From: an uncultured Hyphomicrobiales bacterium
GTDB lineage: Bacteria > Pseudomonadota > Alphaproteobacteria > Rhizobiales > Beijerinckiaceae
NCBI GenBank assembly: GCA_903903935.1
Contig: CAIVAX010000140.1
Coordinates: forward strand, 1 to 10,268
Reading direction: 5' to 3'
DNA: 10,268 nt
Part shown: in pieces, positions 1-7,506 of the stretch
How the letters are laid out: every line of letters starts with the position of its first letter
Numbering within the stretch: position 1 is the stretch's first letter
Position numbers and translations under genes: made by a program
Notes under the pieces: generated by a model
Databases searched by the model: none
The model's input: the letters and a program-made list of their open reading frames with translations, nothing else
What the model was told of the DNA's origin: nothing

Positions 1-443
1 CAACCATTACGGGCGCATGGATTTTTGAATATTTTGGCTTTTTGCCCTGCGAATTATGCCTGAAACAACGCATTGCTTATTATGTCGGCGTGCCTTTGGC
101 GATCGTCCTCTATGCTAGTCTTTCGATCCAGAGCGCACTCTTATCGCGCATTGGGTTTGCTCTGCTGAGCCTGCTCTGGTTGGCTAGCTGTGGGTTTGGC
201 ATTTATCATTCAGGCGTGGAATGGCAATTCTGGCCCGGCCCGACCGATTGCACAGGCAGCCTCACCAAAGCCTCATCCATCACCGACTTTTTACAGCAAT
301 TGGAAAACGTCAAAGTGGTGCGCTGCGATGCTGTGGGCATTCGCATTCTCGGCCTCTCGCTGGCAGGATGGAATGCTGTGATCTCCTTCAGCATGGCAAT
401 GATTGCCGCACTGGGCTTTATCAAAACCAGCGCTCAATCCTGA
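1..443 (+). CDS. dsbB: DsbB-like disulfide bond formation protein (5' end missing)
   Basis: Inner-membrane thiol oxidase of the DsbB family, which re-oxidises periplasmic DsbA and passes electrons to quinone. The frame is open from the window edge (first full codon at 3), so the N-terminus and most of the first membrane segment lie outside. The visible part begins TITGAWIFEYFGF and is followed by PCELCLKQR, the CxxC pair (codons at 48 and 57) with the Q-R that DsbB proteins carry next to it. A second cysteine pair stands in a periplasmic loop, in WPGPTDCTG (codon 249) and VVRCDA (codon 324), about 25 residues apart, as in E. coli DsbB (C104/C130). Hydrophobic stretches surround both pairs, and the last helix ends near the C-terminus. 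No dsbA is in view. It converges on rlmN with 8 bp between stops. Seen: cysteine pattern and topology. Inferred: partner and quinone use. Confidence 0.88.
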   Translation, partial: TITGAWIFEYFGFLPCELCLKQRIAYYVGVPLAIVLYASLSIQSALLSRIGFALLSLLWLASCGFGIYHSGVEWQFWPGPTDCTGSLTKASSITDFLQQLENVKVVRCDAVGIRILGLSLAGWNAVISFSMAMIAALGFIKTSAQS

Positions 444-451
444 ACAGCGGC

Positions 452-1651
452 TCAGGCCTCATCAAGCGCCAAACGCGCACGGGCACTCAGCTTTTGTGTT
501 TCACTTTTCAATTGGCCACAGGCCGCAAGAATATCGCGCCCGCGCGGCGTGCGCACGGGGCTGGCATAGCCAGCATTGAAGACAATATCAGAAAAGCGTT
601 CAATCGTTTCCCAATCCGAACATTCAAATTCACTGCCCGGCCATGGATTGAATGGAATGAGATTAATCTTCGCAGGAATGCCCTTGAGCAAGCGCACCAG
701 CTCAATAGCTTCAGCCGGTGAATCATTGACGCCCTTGAGCATGACATATTCAAAAGTGATGCGCCGCGCATTGGAGACGCCGGGATAAGAGCGGCACGCG
801 TCTAACAAATCCTTGATAGGATATTTCTTGTTGAGCGGGACCAATCTATTGCGCAATTCATCGCGCACAGCATGCAGCGAAATGGCGAGCATAGATCCAG
901 CCCGATCACCCAAAGGCGCGATCTGCGGAACAACGCCCGATGTCGAAATGGTGATGCGCCGCTTAGATAAAGACAGGCCATCCCCATCCGCCAACACACC
1001 CACTGCTTCGCAGACATTGTCAAAATTGTACAAGGGCTCACCCATGCCCATGAAGACAATATTCGAAACCGCACGAACGCCTTCGCCAGATGGGATCAGG
1101 CCATTGCTGGGCGGTGTCTGGCCGGGAAAATCGCCCAAGCGATCGCGTGCCACAATCAATTGCTGCACAATTTCTCGCTGGGTGAGATTGCGCACCAGCT
1201 TTTGTGTCCCCGTGTGACAAAAGGTGCAGGTGAGCGTGCAGCCAACTTGGCTGGAAATGCACAGCGTGCCGCGATCGGTTTCAGGAATATAAACGCATTC
1301 AACCTCAGCGCCGCGATCCCTCTCATCAACGGGCGGAAGACGCAAAAGCCATTTGCGCGTGCCATCCAAAGAGATTTGTTCTGCTACGACCTGCGGGCGC
1401 TCCAAAGTATAATGCTGTTGCAGGCTGGCACGTAAGGGCTTGCCTATGTTCAGCATCATGTCAAAAGATGTGGCGCCCTGAAAATAAATCCAATGCCAGA
1501 GCTGCGCGACGCGCATGCGGATCTCGCGATCAGCAAGACCCAAAGACCGCAAAGCGGCAGCAAGGTCAGACCGGCTGGCGCCGACAAGAGATGTACCAAA
1601 ACGGAGCTGAGCCGCTTCGTCCTTGGCAAAATGGGGATCTGTAATCGACAT
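452..1651 (-). CDS. rlmN: Dual-specificity 23S rRNA/tRNA adenine-C2 methyltransferase RlmN
   Basis: Cytoplasmic radical-SAM enzyme that methylates C2 of A2503 in 23S rRNA and A37 in some tRNAs. The 399-aa product has an N-terminal helical domain (about 1-95, with [11 protein letters not shown]), then the radical-SAM core. The cluster cysteines C138, C142 and C145 lie in [12 protein letters not shown]. The methyl-carrying and resolving cysteines correspond to C131 (TLCISSQ) and C378 (ILAACGQL), matching E. coli C118 and C355. Other family signatures are [31 protein letters not shown] and [16 protein letters not shown] chose the ATG at 1651 because AAGGG lies just upstream; a GTG at 1678 would add nine residues (MPNFVYKGG) that include the RBS codons. 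It lies 41 bp downstream of lolA and is probably cotranscribed with it. No terminator is visible before the convergent dsbB. All key residues are present. Confidence 0.96.
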   Translation of the reverse strand: MSITDPHFAKDEAAQLRFGTSLVGASRSDLAAALRSLGLADREIRMRVAQLWHWIYFQGATSFDMMLNIGKPLRASLQQHYTLERPQVVAEQISLDGTRKWLLRLPPVDERDRGAEVECVYIPETDRGTLCISSQVGCTLTCTFCHTGTQKLVRNLTQREIVQQLIVARDRLGDFPGQTPPSNGLIPSGEGVRAVSNIVFMGMGEPLYNFDNVCEAVGVLADGDGLSLSKRRITISTSGVVPQIAPLGDRAGSMLAISLHAVRDELRNRLVPLNKKYPIKDLLDACRSYPGVSNARRITFEYVMLKGVNDSPAEAIELVRLLKGIPAKINLIPFNPWPGSEFECSDWETIERFSDIVFNAGYASPVRTPRGRDILAACGQLKSETQKLSARARLALDEA

Positions 1652-1692
1652 GCCGCCCTTATACACGAAATTGGGCACGCGCCAGAAGCTTG

Positions 1693-2457
1693 TTAGTCCC
1701 GCCCGGGACCTTCATTGATCTTGAACAGGCTGGGATCGGGCTTTTCGTTCAAATCCACATTGAAGAGTGAGACAATGGTTTCATAGCCTTGCGAATCAAT
1801 CACCGTCCATTGCCGCAGAGCAAAGGAGACGGGATCGAAAATCAGACTGATGCGCGATGTCCCGCCAAAGGTCGCTTTATCTTCAATCAGAATATTGGTC
1901 GAATTTGCACTCGAGACCACATCCAGAACTTTGGTATCACGGGTCAGGTCCAGCTTGGTCTTGAGCAGAAATTTCAACGGCGTCTGGCCAATATAGGCCA
2001 TATCCTGTGTATTCAGCCGCCGATTGCGCACCGCCACACTGCGCCCATCTGCAATGACTTCCATCACCGCTGGGGGATCATATTGGAAGCGCAGCTTGCC
2101 GGGTTTTTGTACATAGAGCTTGCCCTCGCTGCGTCTGCCATCGACGCCAATCTGGGTAAAATCGGCGACCATGGTTGTCACGCCATTGAGATAGGCATTG
2201 GCGTTTTGCACTGCCTCTTCAGGCGAGAGGGCCGAGGGCTGGGCTGGCGCCAAAGATTTGGAAATGGCGCTGGCCGCATTGGGCCGTTTGGGCGGCAATG
2301 GCACATTTGCTGGAGGCTGGCTTTTAGCCGGAGCCTGCGCAACCGGCGGCGCAACATTGGGCGCGCCCTGATTACTCGTCTGGGCACTGGCCATGGAAAG
2401 GCCAAAACAGGCACCTGCACTGATCATGAACATAAGCGCCGAGCAGAACCGCAACAT
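1693..2457 (-). CDS. lolA: Periplasmic outer-membrane lipoprotein carrier LolA family protein
   Basis: Periplasmic chaperone expected to carry lipoproteins from the LolCDE complex to the outer membrane. With the ATG at 2457 (GAGG about 8 nt upstream) the product is 254 aa. It starts with a signal peptide ([15 protein letters not shown]..., probable cleavage after ASA at residue 25), then a Pro/Ala-rich spacer (about 26-77, with PPVAQAPAK and NVPLPPKRP). The LolA beta-sandwich domain follows (about 78-250): [48 protein letters not shown] and the closing DPSLFKI. An in-frame GTG at 2517 would give 274 aa and overlap the ftsK stop by 4 nt; this suggests possible translational coupling but puts 20 residues before a good signal peptide, so I prefer 2457. 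No LolB is in the window. The family call is clear. Whether it is the essential LolA or a relative cannot be settled from sequence alone. Confidence 0.88.
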   Translation of the reverse strand: MLRFCSALMFMISAGACFGLSMASAQTSNQGAPNVAPPVAQAPAKSQPPANVPLPPKRPNAASAISKSLAPAQPSALSPEEAVQNANAYLNGVTTMVADFTQIGVDGRRSEGKLYVQKPGKLRFQYDPPAVMEVIADGRSVAVRNRRLNTQDMAYIGQTPLKFLLKTKLDLTRDTKVLDVVSSANSTNILIEDKATFGGTSRISLIFDPVSFALRQWTVIDSQGYETIVSLFNVDLNEKPDPSLFKINEGPGRD

Positions 2458-2513
2458 CTTTCTTGCCTCTCTGCTCAGCGCATTAGACCTAATGCATGGC
2501 ATTTTTGGGACGC

Positions 2514-5084
2514 TCACGCCTCATTGGGATCAAAGGCACCGCGATCTATGCCGCCACCCACGAGAATTTCACGTTTCCCGGCATGATTGGCGGCCCCCAC
2601 CACGCCTTCGCGCTCCATGCGCTCAACCAGCGAGGCGGCCTTATTATAGCCCACGGACAAGCGGCGCTGAATATAGCTTGTCGAACATTTGCGATCACGC
2701 AGCACAATGGCCACAGCCCGATCATAAAGATCGCCTGATTCCTCAGAATCCATAGAGCCTGGACTGGCGCCATCGCCATCAAATTCGGGCTCTTCATCGG
2801 CCACAATTGTTTCCAGATATTCCGGCGCGCCCTGTGTCTTGAGATGGGAGACAACTTTTTCGACCTCTTCATCCGACACAAACGGACCATGGACGCGCGA
2901 AATACGCCCACCACCGGCCATATAGAGCATATCGCCCTGACCCAATAATTGCTCAGCGCCCTGCTCACCCAGAATGGTGCGGCTATCGATCTTGGAGGTA
3001 ACCTGAAACGAAATGCGAGTGGGGAAATTCGCTTTGATCGTACCCGTGATCACATCAACCGAAGGTCTTTGTGTCGCCATGATCAGATGAATGCCCGCCG
3101 CTCGCGCCATTTGAGCCAAGCGCTGAATCGCCCCTTCAATATCCTTGCCGGCGACCATCATCAGATCGGCCATTTCATCGACAATCACCACAATATAAGG
3201 AAGGACGCTAAGTTCCATCGCCTCCTTCTCATAAATGGCTTCGCCGGTTTGCTTATCATAGCCGGTATGCACGGTGCGGCTGATCGTCTGGCCCTTGGCA
3301 GCAGCTTCCGCAACACGCGCATTAAAGCCATCAATATTGCGCACGCCAAGTTTGGACATTTTCTTATAGCGGTCTTCCATTTCGCGCACCGCCCATTTGA
3401 GCGCGACGACTGCTTTCTTAGGATCTGTCACAACGGGTGTCAGAAGATGGGGAATGCCATCATAAGCCGACAATTCCAACATTTTGGGATCAACCATGAT
3501 CAGTTTGCATTCGCTCGGCTTGAGCCGATACAAAAGCGACAAGATCATTGTATTGATCGCGACTGATTTGCCAGAGCCCGTCGTGCCCGCCACCAAAAGA
3601 TGCGGCATGCGGGCAAGATCCACAATCACCGGCTCGCCGCCAATGGTCTTGCCCAAAGCAATGGCCAGCTTATGGCGCGATTTCTCAAAATCTTCTGAGG
3701 CGAGAAGCTCACGCAGATAAACCGTTTCGCGCTTTTGATTGGGCAATTCAATGCCAATGGCATTGCGTCCCTGCACCACAGCCACACGCGCTGAAATCGC
3801 CGACATGGATCTGGCAATATCATCGGCCAATCCAATCACGCGCGAGGATTTAATGCCGGGCGCTGGTTCAAGTTCATAAAGTGTGACAACCGGACCCGGG
3901 CGCACATTCAGGATCTCGCCCTTGACGCCAAAATCATCCAGCACTGTTTCAAGCAAGCGGGCATTTTGCTGCAAGGCATCTTCAGAAATACGTGTGACGG
4001 CGCGTTTCTTGGGCTCTTCGAGCATGCCCAGCGGCGGCAATTCAAATTGCGATTTACCAAAGAAAGAAGGCTGAGTTTCGCGCGTCACCCTTTTACCGGG
4101 CTTTAACGCCGCTACAGAGGGAATGACCTTTGCGCCTGGCTCGTCACTAAAGCGGGCGCGATAATCCACTTCCAAAGCTTCTGGATCTTGCGCCTGACGC
4201 TCAGCAGCGCCATTGATGCGCGCAGCTTGCGGATAGGCAGGTGCAGCTGGCTGACCTGTGAAAACCGGCTCTCTGCGCTCGAATGAGGCATGATCCTCGC
4301 CGCGATAGCCAGCTGAGGCTGTTAGAGCTGCAGGCCGTGCAAAGCGTCTTTGCACAGCAGCGCGCACGCTCCAGAGCGCATGAATGACTGCGCCTATAGA
4401 GACGAAGCCAAAGCCCGGATCACTATCGCGATCCTCTTCCTCATGTTTGGGTTGATGGGTGAGGGCAGCGACGGGCCAGTCATAGTCCTCCTCATCGTCC
4501 TCATACTCATCCTCGACATCGCTCTCAAAGCCATAGCCCGATGCTGCGCTTAAAGTCAGCAAAGCAATCAGCCCCCAGATCAGACCATAAATGGCCAGAA
4601 CCAGCGTCCCGCCACCCAACAATGTTTGCGGCAGATAAAGTATAGCATCGCCAATCACCCCCCCCAGACCCGTGGGCAGAGGCCAGCGATCACTGACAGG
4701 AAAAGTGGCGAGAATGGCGGAGGCACTGACACTGCCCACCAACCAGAGCAAGACACGCAATTTGACCCGCCTGAGCCTGTGCTGGCTCATCAAATGCCAG
4801 CCCCAGCAGGCTAGGGGAAATAAAATGGCGATGGAGCCAAGGCCCACAATCTGCATCACCAGATCAGCCGTAATAGCCCCTGGTGCGCCCAGAAAATTGC
4901 GGATTGGTCCTTTCGTAGCATGGTTCCAACTGGGATCTTGTGCCGACCAGGACACCAGCGCCAGCGCCATGCCGCCCGAGACCACCAAAATGCAAAACCC
5001 AATAAGTTCGGCCAGACGCCGCGCCAGAAAATCGCGCACGCTGTCGGGAATCAAATCGAAACTTGATTGGAAAGTTGTCCGCAT
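2514..5084 (-). CDS. ftsK: DNA translocase FtsK
   Basis: Septum-anchored hexameric dsDNA translocase that clears and aligns chromosome termini at division and activates XerCD recombination at dif. The 856-aa product starts with four membrane segments (about 27-47, 72-96, 109-127, 160-180). A linker of about 200 residues follows, opening with a very acidic patch (188-202, 11 of 15 residues D/E). The motor has Walker A GTTGSGKS at 500-507 and Walker B VVIVDE at 632-637, with MATQRPSVDVITG and KANFPTRISFQVTSK after it. The C-terminal gamma winged-helix domain (about 784-840: DRKCSTSYIQRRLSVGYNKAA) reads KOPS. Length is normal for alphaproteobacteria and shorter than E. coli FtsK, whose linker is far longer. 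The ATG at 5084 has only a weak RBS (GGA about 9 nt upstream). It heads the ftsK-lolA-rlmN run. Its leader carries a CtrA-like box and a GANTC site, suggesting cell-cycle control. Confidence 0.97.
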   Translation of the reverse strand: MRTTFQSSFDLIPDSVRDFLARRLAELIGFCILVVSGGMALALVSWSAQDPSWNHATKGPIRNFLGAPGAITADLVMQIVGLGSIAILFPLACWGWHLMSQHRLRRVKLRVLLWLVGSVSASAILATFPVSDRWPLPTGLGGVIGDAILYLPQTLLGGGTLVLAIYGLIWGLIALLTLSAASGYGFESDVEDEYEDDEEDYDWPVAALTHQPKHEEEDRDSDPGFGFVSIGAVIHALWSVRAAVQRRFARPAALTASAGYRGEDHASFERREPVFTGQPAAPAYPQAARINGAAERQAQDPEALEVDYRARFSDEPGAKVIPSVAALKPGKRVTRETQPSFFGKSQFELPPLGMLEEPKKRAVTRISEDALQQNARLLETVLDDFGVKGEILNVRPGPVVTLYELEPAPGIKSSRVIGLADDIARSMSAISARVAVVQGRNAIGIELPNQKRETVYLRELLASEDFEKSRHKLAIALGKTIGGEPVIVDLARMPHLLVAGTTGSGKSVAINTMILSLLYRLKPSECKLIMVDPKMLELSAYDGIPHLLTPVVTDPKKAVVALKWAVREMEDRYKKMSKLGVRNIDGFNARVAEAAAKGQTISRTVHTGYDKQTGEAIYEKEAMELSVLPYIVVIVDEMADLMMVAGKDIEGAIQRLAQMARAAGIHLIMATQRPSVDVITGTIKANFPTRISFQVTSKIDSRTILGEQGAEQLLGQGDMLYMAGGGRISRVHGPFVSDEEVEKVVSHLKTQGAPEYLETIVADEEPEFDGDGASPGSMDSEESGDLYDRAVAIVLRDRKCSTSYIQRRLSVGYNKAASLVERMEREGVVGAANHAGKREILVGGGIDRGAFDPNEA

Positions 5085-5115
5085 CCGTGATCCAAAACCG
5101 CATCAAGCATCTATC

Positions 5116-5129
5116 CTGCCGCGCGGCAG
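5116..5129. repeat. Perfect 14-bp GC-rich palindrome in the ftsK leader
   Basis: CTGCCGCGCGGCAG is its own reverse complement. It lies about 32 nt upstream of the ftsK ATG and so probably within its 5' untranslated region. It could be a dimeric protein operator or form a short RNA hairpin. There is no T-run next to it, so it does not look like a terminator. Function unknown. Confidence 0.4.
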
Positions 5130-5138
5130 ATCGGGACA

Positions 5139-5143
5139 GAGTC
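5139..5143. promoter_or_regulatory. GANTC (CcrM-type) methylation site in the ftsK leader
   Basis: GAGTC lies between the CtrA-like box and the ftsK start; a second GANTC (GAATC, 5048-5052) is just inside ftsK. In alphaproteobacteria with CcrM these sites are adenine-methylated and can tie transcription to replication. One such site in 215 bp is not statistically striking, so regulatory meaning is only a possibility. Confidence 0.3.
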
Positions 5144-5169
5144 GACGCAGTTTTCACGCTAGGGGGGGA

Positions 5170-5190
5170 GGGTTAACGACCACTTAACCC
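5170..5190 (-). promoter_or_regulatory. CtrA-like binding box upstream of ftsK
   Basis: The sequence is GGGTTAA-N7-TTAACCC, a perfect 7-bp inverted repeat that contains TTAA-N7-TTAAC on both strands. This matches the full CtrA recognition motif described in Caulobacter and relatives. It is centred about 96 bp upstream of the ftsK ATG, in the only intergenic space between the amtB terminator and ftsK, where the ftsK promoter must lie. CtrA is the alphaproteobacterial cell-cycle master regulator and controls division genes. Its control of ftsK here is inferred from the motif and position. I cannot assign -35/-10 elements with confidence. Confidence 0.6.
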
Positions 5191-5221
5191 TATCGCCACT
5201 TAGCCCTTGGATTAGCAAAAT

Positions 5222-5254
5222 AAGACAAAAAAATACGGCGCCGAAGCGCCGTAT
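5222..5254 (-). terminator. Rho-independent terminator of glnK-amtB1
   Basis: Positions 5233-5254 form a perfect 9-bp stem (ATACGGCGC / GCGCCGTAT) around a four-base loop. Read on the minus strand the loop is TTCG closed by C-G, the very stable UUCG tetraloop, and the stem runs into a run of T (5232-5227). It lies 47 bp past the amtB1 stop. On the + strand the stem is followed by CCTTTTTC, so weak activity in the other direction is possible. It separates the nitrogen unit from ftsK. Confidence 0.92.
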
Positions 5255-5300
5255 CCTTTTTCATTCGATCGCCATTGGGTGCGATCAAGATTGGGCTTGA

Positions 5301-6800
5301 TCAGTAATTGTAAGCGCGCTCGCCATGCTCGGCAAGATCGAGACCCTCGCGTTCCGCATCGACTGGAACACGTAGGCCGATGACGATATCGACAAACTTG
5401 TACAGAATCGCCGATCCGACACCTGACCACACAAGCGTGGCCACCACAGCCTTGATCTGAGCCATCATCTGGTCAGCAAAGACATAGACGCCGGCATTAT
5501 TGCCCGTGATGTTGGTGTAATCGGTGATGCCGATGCCACCCAGATCAGGATTGACGAGAATGCCTGTTGCCAGAGCACCCAGAATGCCACCAACACAGTG
5601 CACGCCAAACACATCGAGTGCATCGTCATAGCCAAAACCATTCTTGACGGTCGAGACAAAGAACAGACACACAGGGCTGACCACAAGACCCAGAACAATG
5701 GCGCCCATGGGACCAGCATAACCAGAGGCGGGAGTGACTGCGACCAATCCGGCAACAGCACCCGTCACCATGCCCAGCAAGGATGGCTTGCCCTTCAAAG
5801 CCCATTCCGCAAAGAGCCAGGACATAGCGGCTGCGCAAGTGGCGAGCATTGTGTTGACGAAAGCCAGAGCTGTCGTGCCATTGGCTTCGAGGTTTGAGCC
5901 CGCATTAAAGCCAAACCAACCCACCCAGAGCAAAGAAGCGCCGATCAAAGTCATGGTCAGCGAGTGAGGTGTCATGGCTTCCTTGCCATAGCCCACGCGC
6001 TTGCCCAGCATCAAACAGCCAACCAAGCCTGCGATACCAGCATTGATGTGCACCACAGTGCCGCCAGCAAAGTCGAGAGCGCCTGCCTGAGCCAGCCAGC
6101 CAGCTCCAGAGGTGACCTCATCCAATTTAGCCTGAGCGGCTGTCTTGGCTGCTGCATCGGTTGCCGCGGCAAGAGCCTTGGCCGCAGCGGCAATGTCATC
6201 GGGAGCGGCAATAGCCCAGACCCAGTGCGCAATGGGGAAGTAGATGAAGCTGACCCACAGCAGCATGAAGAGAAGAACGGCAGAAAACTTCATGCGCTCG
6301 GCAAAGGCCCCCACGATCAGCGCAGGCGTAATCATGGCAAAGGTCATCTGAAAGACCATATAGGCAAATTCAGGAACAACCACGCCATTGGAGAAGGTTG
6401 GCACTGTCGAGTCAGGCGTAATGCCCTTCAAGAAGGCTTTGCCAAATCCACCAATATAGGCTGACAAGCTGCCGCTCGTATCACCCAGGGCAATGGAATA
6501 ACCAAACAGCGCCCAAAGCAAACCAGCCAGCGACACAATCATGAACACTTGTGTCAAGACAGACGCCATATTCTTGGTGCGAACCAAACCACCGTAAAAT
6601 AGCGCCAGTCCGGGAATAGACATCATGAGAACGAGAACAGAGGAGACCAGCAACCAGGCTGTATCACCTTTGTTAGGAACAGCTGCAGCAGCAGCAGGCG
6701 CGGCTTCTTCTGCCAAGGCCACACCAGACATAACGGCCAAAGATGCGAGCCCAAAGCCAGCTAACCTTAAGGCCGTCTTGGGAGACGGAACGAATTTCAT
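5301..6800 (-). CDS. amtB: Ammonium transporter AmtB (GlnK-linked copy)
   Basis: Trimeric inner-membrane ammonium channel of the Amt/Mep/Rh family, 499 aa. It has a cleavable signal peptide (probable cut after ALA at residue 30) followed by an Ala-rich stretch, then eleven predicted membrane helices. The pore residues are present: D243 and H251 in DFAGGTVVHIN, H401 in VFGVHC, the Phe-gate region MTFAMITPALIVGA, and GWFGFNAGS. The C-terminal tail GLRVPVDAEREGLDLAEHGERAYNY is of the type that contacts GlnK. An Ala-rich insertion (about 200-232) sits between helices 4 and 5 on the periplasmic side; E. coli AmtB lacks it, but from memory similar segments occur in other alphaproteobacterial AmtB proteins. 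The ATG at 6800 was chosen because AAAGGAG stands 6 nt upstream; the longer frame to 6986 would run into glnK. It is 28 bp downstream of glnK and clearly cotranscribed. Confidence 0.96.
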   Translation of the reverse strand: MKFVPSPKTALRLAGFGLASLAVMSGVALAEEAAPAAAAAVPNKGDTAWLLVSSVLVLMMSIPGLALFYGGLVRTKNMASVLTQVFMIVSLAGLLWALFGYSIALGDTSGSLSAYIGGFGKAFLKGITPDSTVPTFSNGVVVPEFAYMVFQMTFAMITPALIVGAFAERMKFSAVLLFMLLWVSFIYFPIAHWVWAIAAPDDIAAAAKALAAATDAAAKTAAQAKLDEVTSGAGWLAQAGALDFAGGTVVHINAGIAGLVGCLMLGKRVGYGKEAMTPHSLTMTLIGASLLWVGWFGFNAGSNLEANGTTALAFVNTMLATCAAAMSWLFAEWALKGKPSLLGMVTGAVAGLVAVTPASGYAGPMGAIVLGLVVSPVCLFFVSTVKNGFGYDDALDVFGVHCVGGILGALATGILVNPDLGGIGITDYTNITGNNAGVYVFADQMMAQIKAVVATLVWSGVGSAILYKFVDIVIGLRVPVDAEREGLDLAEHGERAYNY

Positions 6801-6828
6801 GGAAAACTCCTTTGACATGATCAAATGC

Positions 6829-7248
<420 letters not shown>

Positions 7249-7263
7249 CTATGCAGAATGCTA

Positions 7264-7280
7264 ATCAAGCTCTGTGCCAG
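7264..7280 (-). promoter_or_regulatory. Sigma-54 (RpoN)-type promoter of glnK-amtB1
   Basis: On the minus strand the sequence is CTGGCACAGAGCTTGAT. Against the RpoN consensus YTGGCACGrNNNTTGCW it has the -24 TGGCAC intact and the right GG-to-G spacing, but reads TTGA instead of TTGC at -12, plus one other mismatch. The predicted transcription start is near 7253, about 86 nt before the glnK ATG. glnK-amtB operons are commonly NtrC/RpoN controlled. I see no clear NtrC dyad upstream. Confidence 0.5.
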
Positions 7281-7296
7281 AGCGCGGATAGATTTT

Positions 7297-7309
7297 TAAG
7301 TCATTGAAA
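7297..7309. promoter_or_regulatory. Possible IHF site upstream of the glnK promoter
   Basis: TAAGTCATTGAAA matches the reverse complement of WATCAANNNNTTR with one mismatch and lies in an AT-rich stretch just upstream of the sigma-54-like element. That is where IHF often bends DNA between an NtrC enhancer and an RpoN promoter. The motif is degenerate, so this is weak. Confidence 0.2.
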
Positions 7310-7356
7310 AATATCAAATTTATATTTTGTGCCCGCCTAAAAAGGAATCAAATCAG

Positions 7357-7366
7357 AGTCATGACT
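7357..7366. repeat. 10-bp perfect palindrome upstream of glnK
   Basis: AGTCATGACT is self-complementary and is centred near -108 relative to the predicted glnK transcription start, an enhancer-like distance. It lacks the GC-N11-GC pattern of NtrC sites. Possible operator of an unidentified regulator, or chance. Confidence 0.25.
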
Positions 7367-7440
7367 AATTATTGAGCACTTCTGCGCCATGAAATGATGA
7401 AAAATTGAGCGCCTGTCACCAGTCCATGTTTTCCGCGCCT

Positions 7441-7470
7441 AAAGAAAAGGCCGGTCTCATGACCGGCCTT
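7441..7470 (-). terminator. Rho-independent terminator of amtB2
   Basis: AAGGCCGGTC and GACCGGCCTT (7447-7456 and 7461-7470) form a perfect 10-bp stem with a four-base loop. On the minus strand the stem is followed by TTCTTT, a short interrupted T-run. It lies 36 bp past the amtB2 stop and separates amtB2 from glnK. On the + strand the sequence after the stem is ATATCTC, so it appears to act on the minus strand. Confidence 0.85.
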
Positions 7471-7506
7471 ATATCTCTTAGACTCCCTCTTGAGGGGAGC
7501 CACAGA

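Noticed and set aside
1789..2586. 265-codon open frame on the + strand opposite lolA
   Set aside because: It is antisense to a clear LolA-family gene; its translation is rich in H/R/G with no family signature or RBS. It is a shadow of the real gene.
2949..3566. 205-codon + strand open frame opposite ftsK
   Set aside because: It lies wholly opposite the conserved FtsK motor domain; the product has no recognisable motif.
5964..6464. 166-codon + strand open frame opposite amtB1
   Set aside because: It is antisense to the conserved Amt core and is explained by the codon use of that gene.
6811..6825. TTTGA-N5-TCAAA inverted repeat between glnK and amtB1
   Set aside because: It has a 5-bp AT-rich stem only, too weak to claim as a regulatory hairpin even though it touches the amtB1 RBS.
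7488..7499. Small CTCC...GGAG inverted repeat just after the amtB2 stop
   Set aside because: It is imperfect and short; the strong hairpin at 7447-7470 explains termination better.
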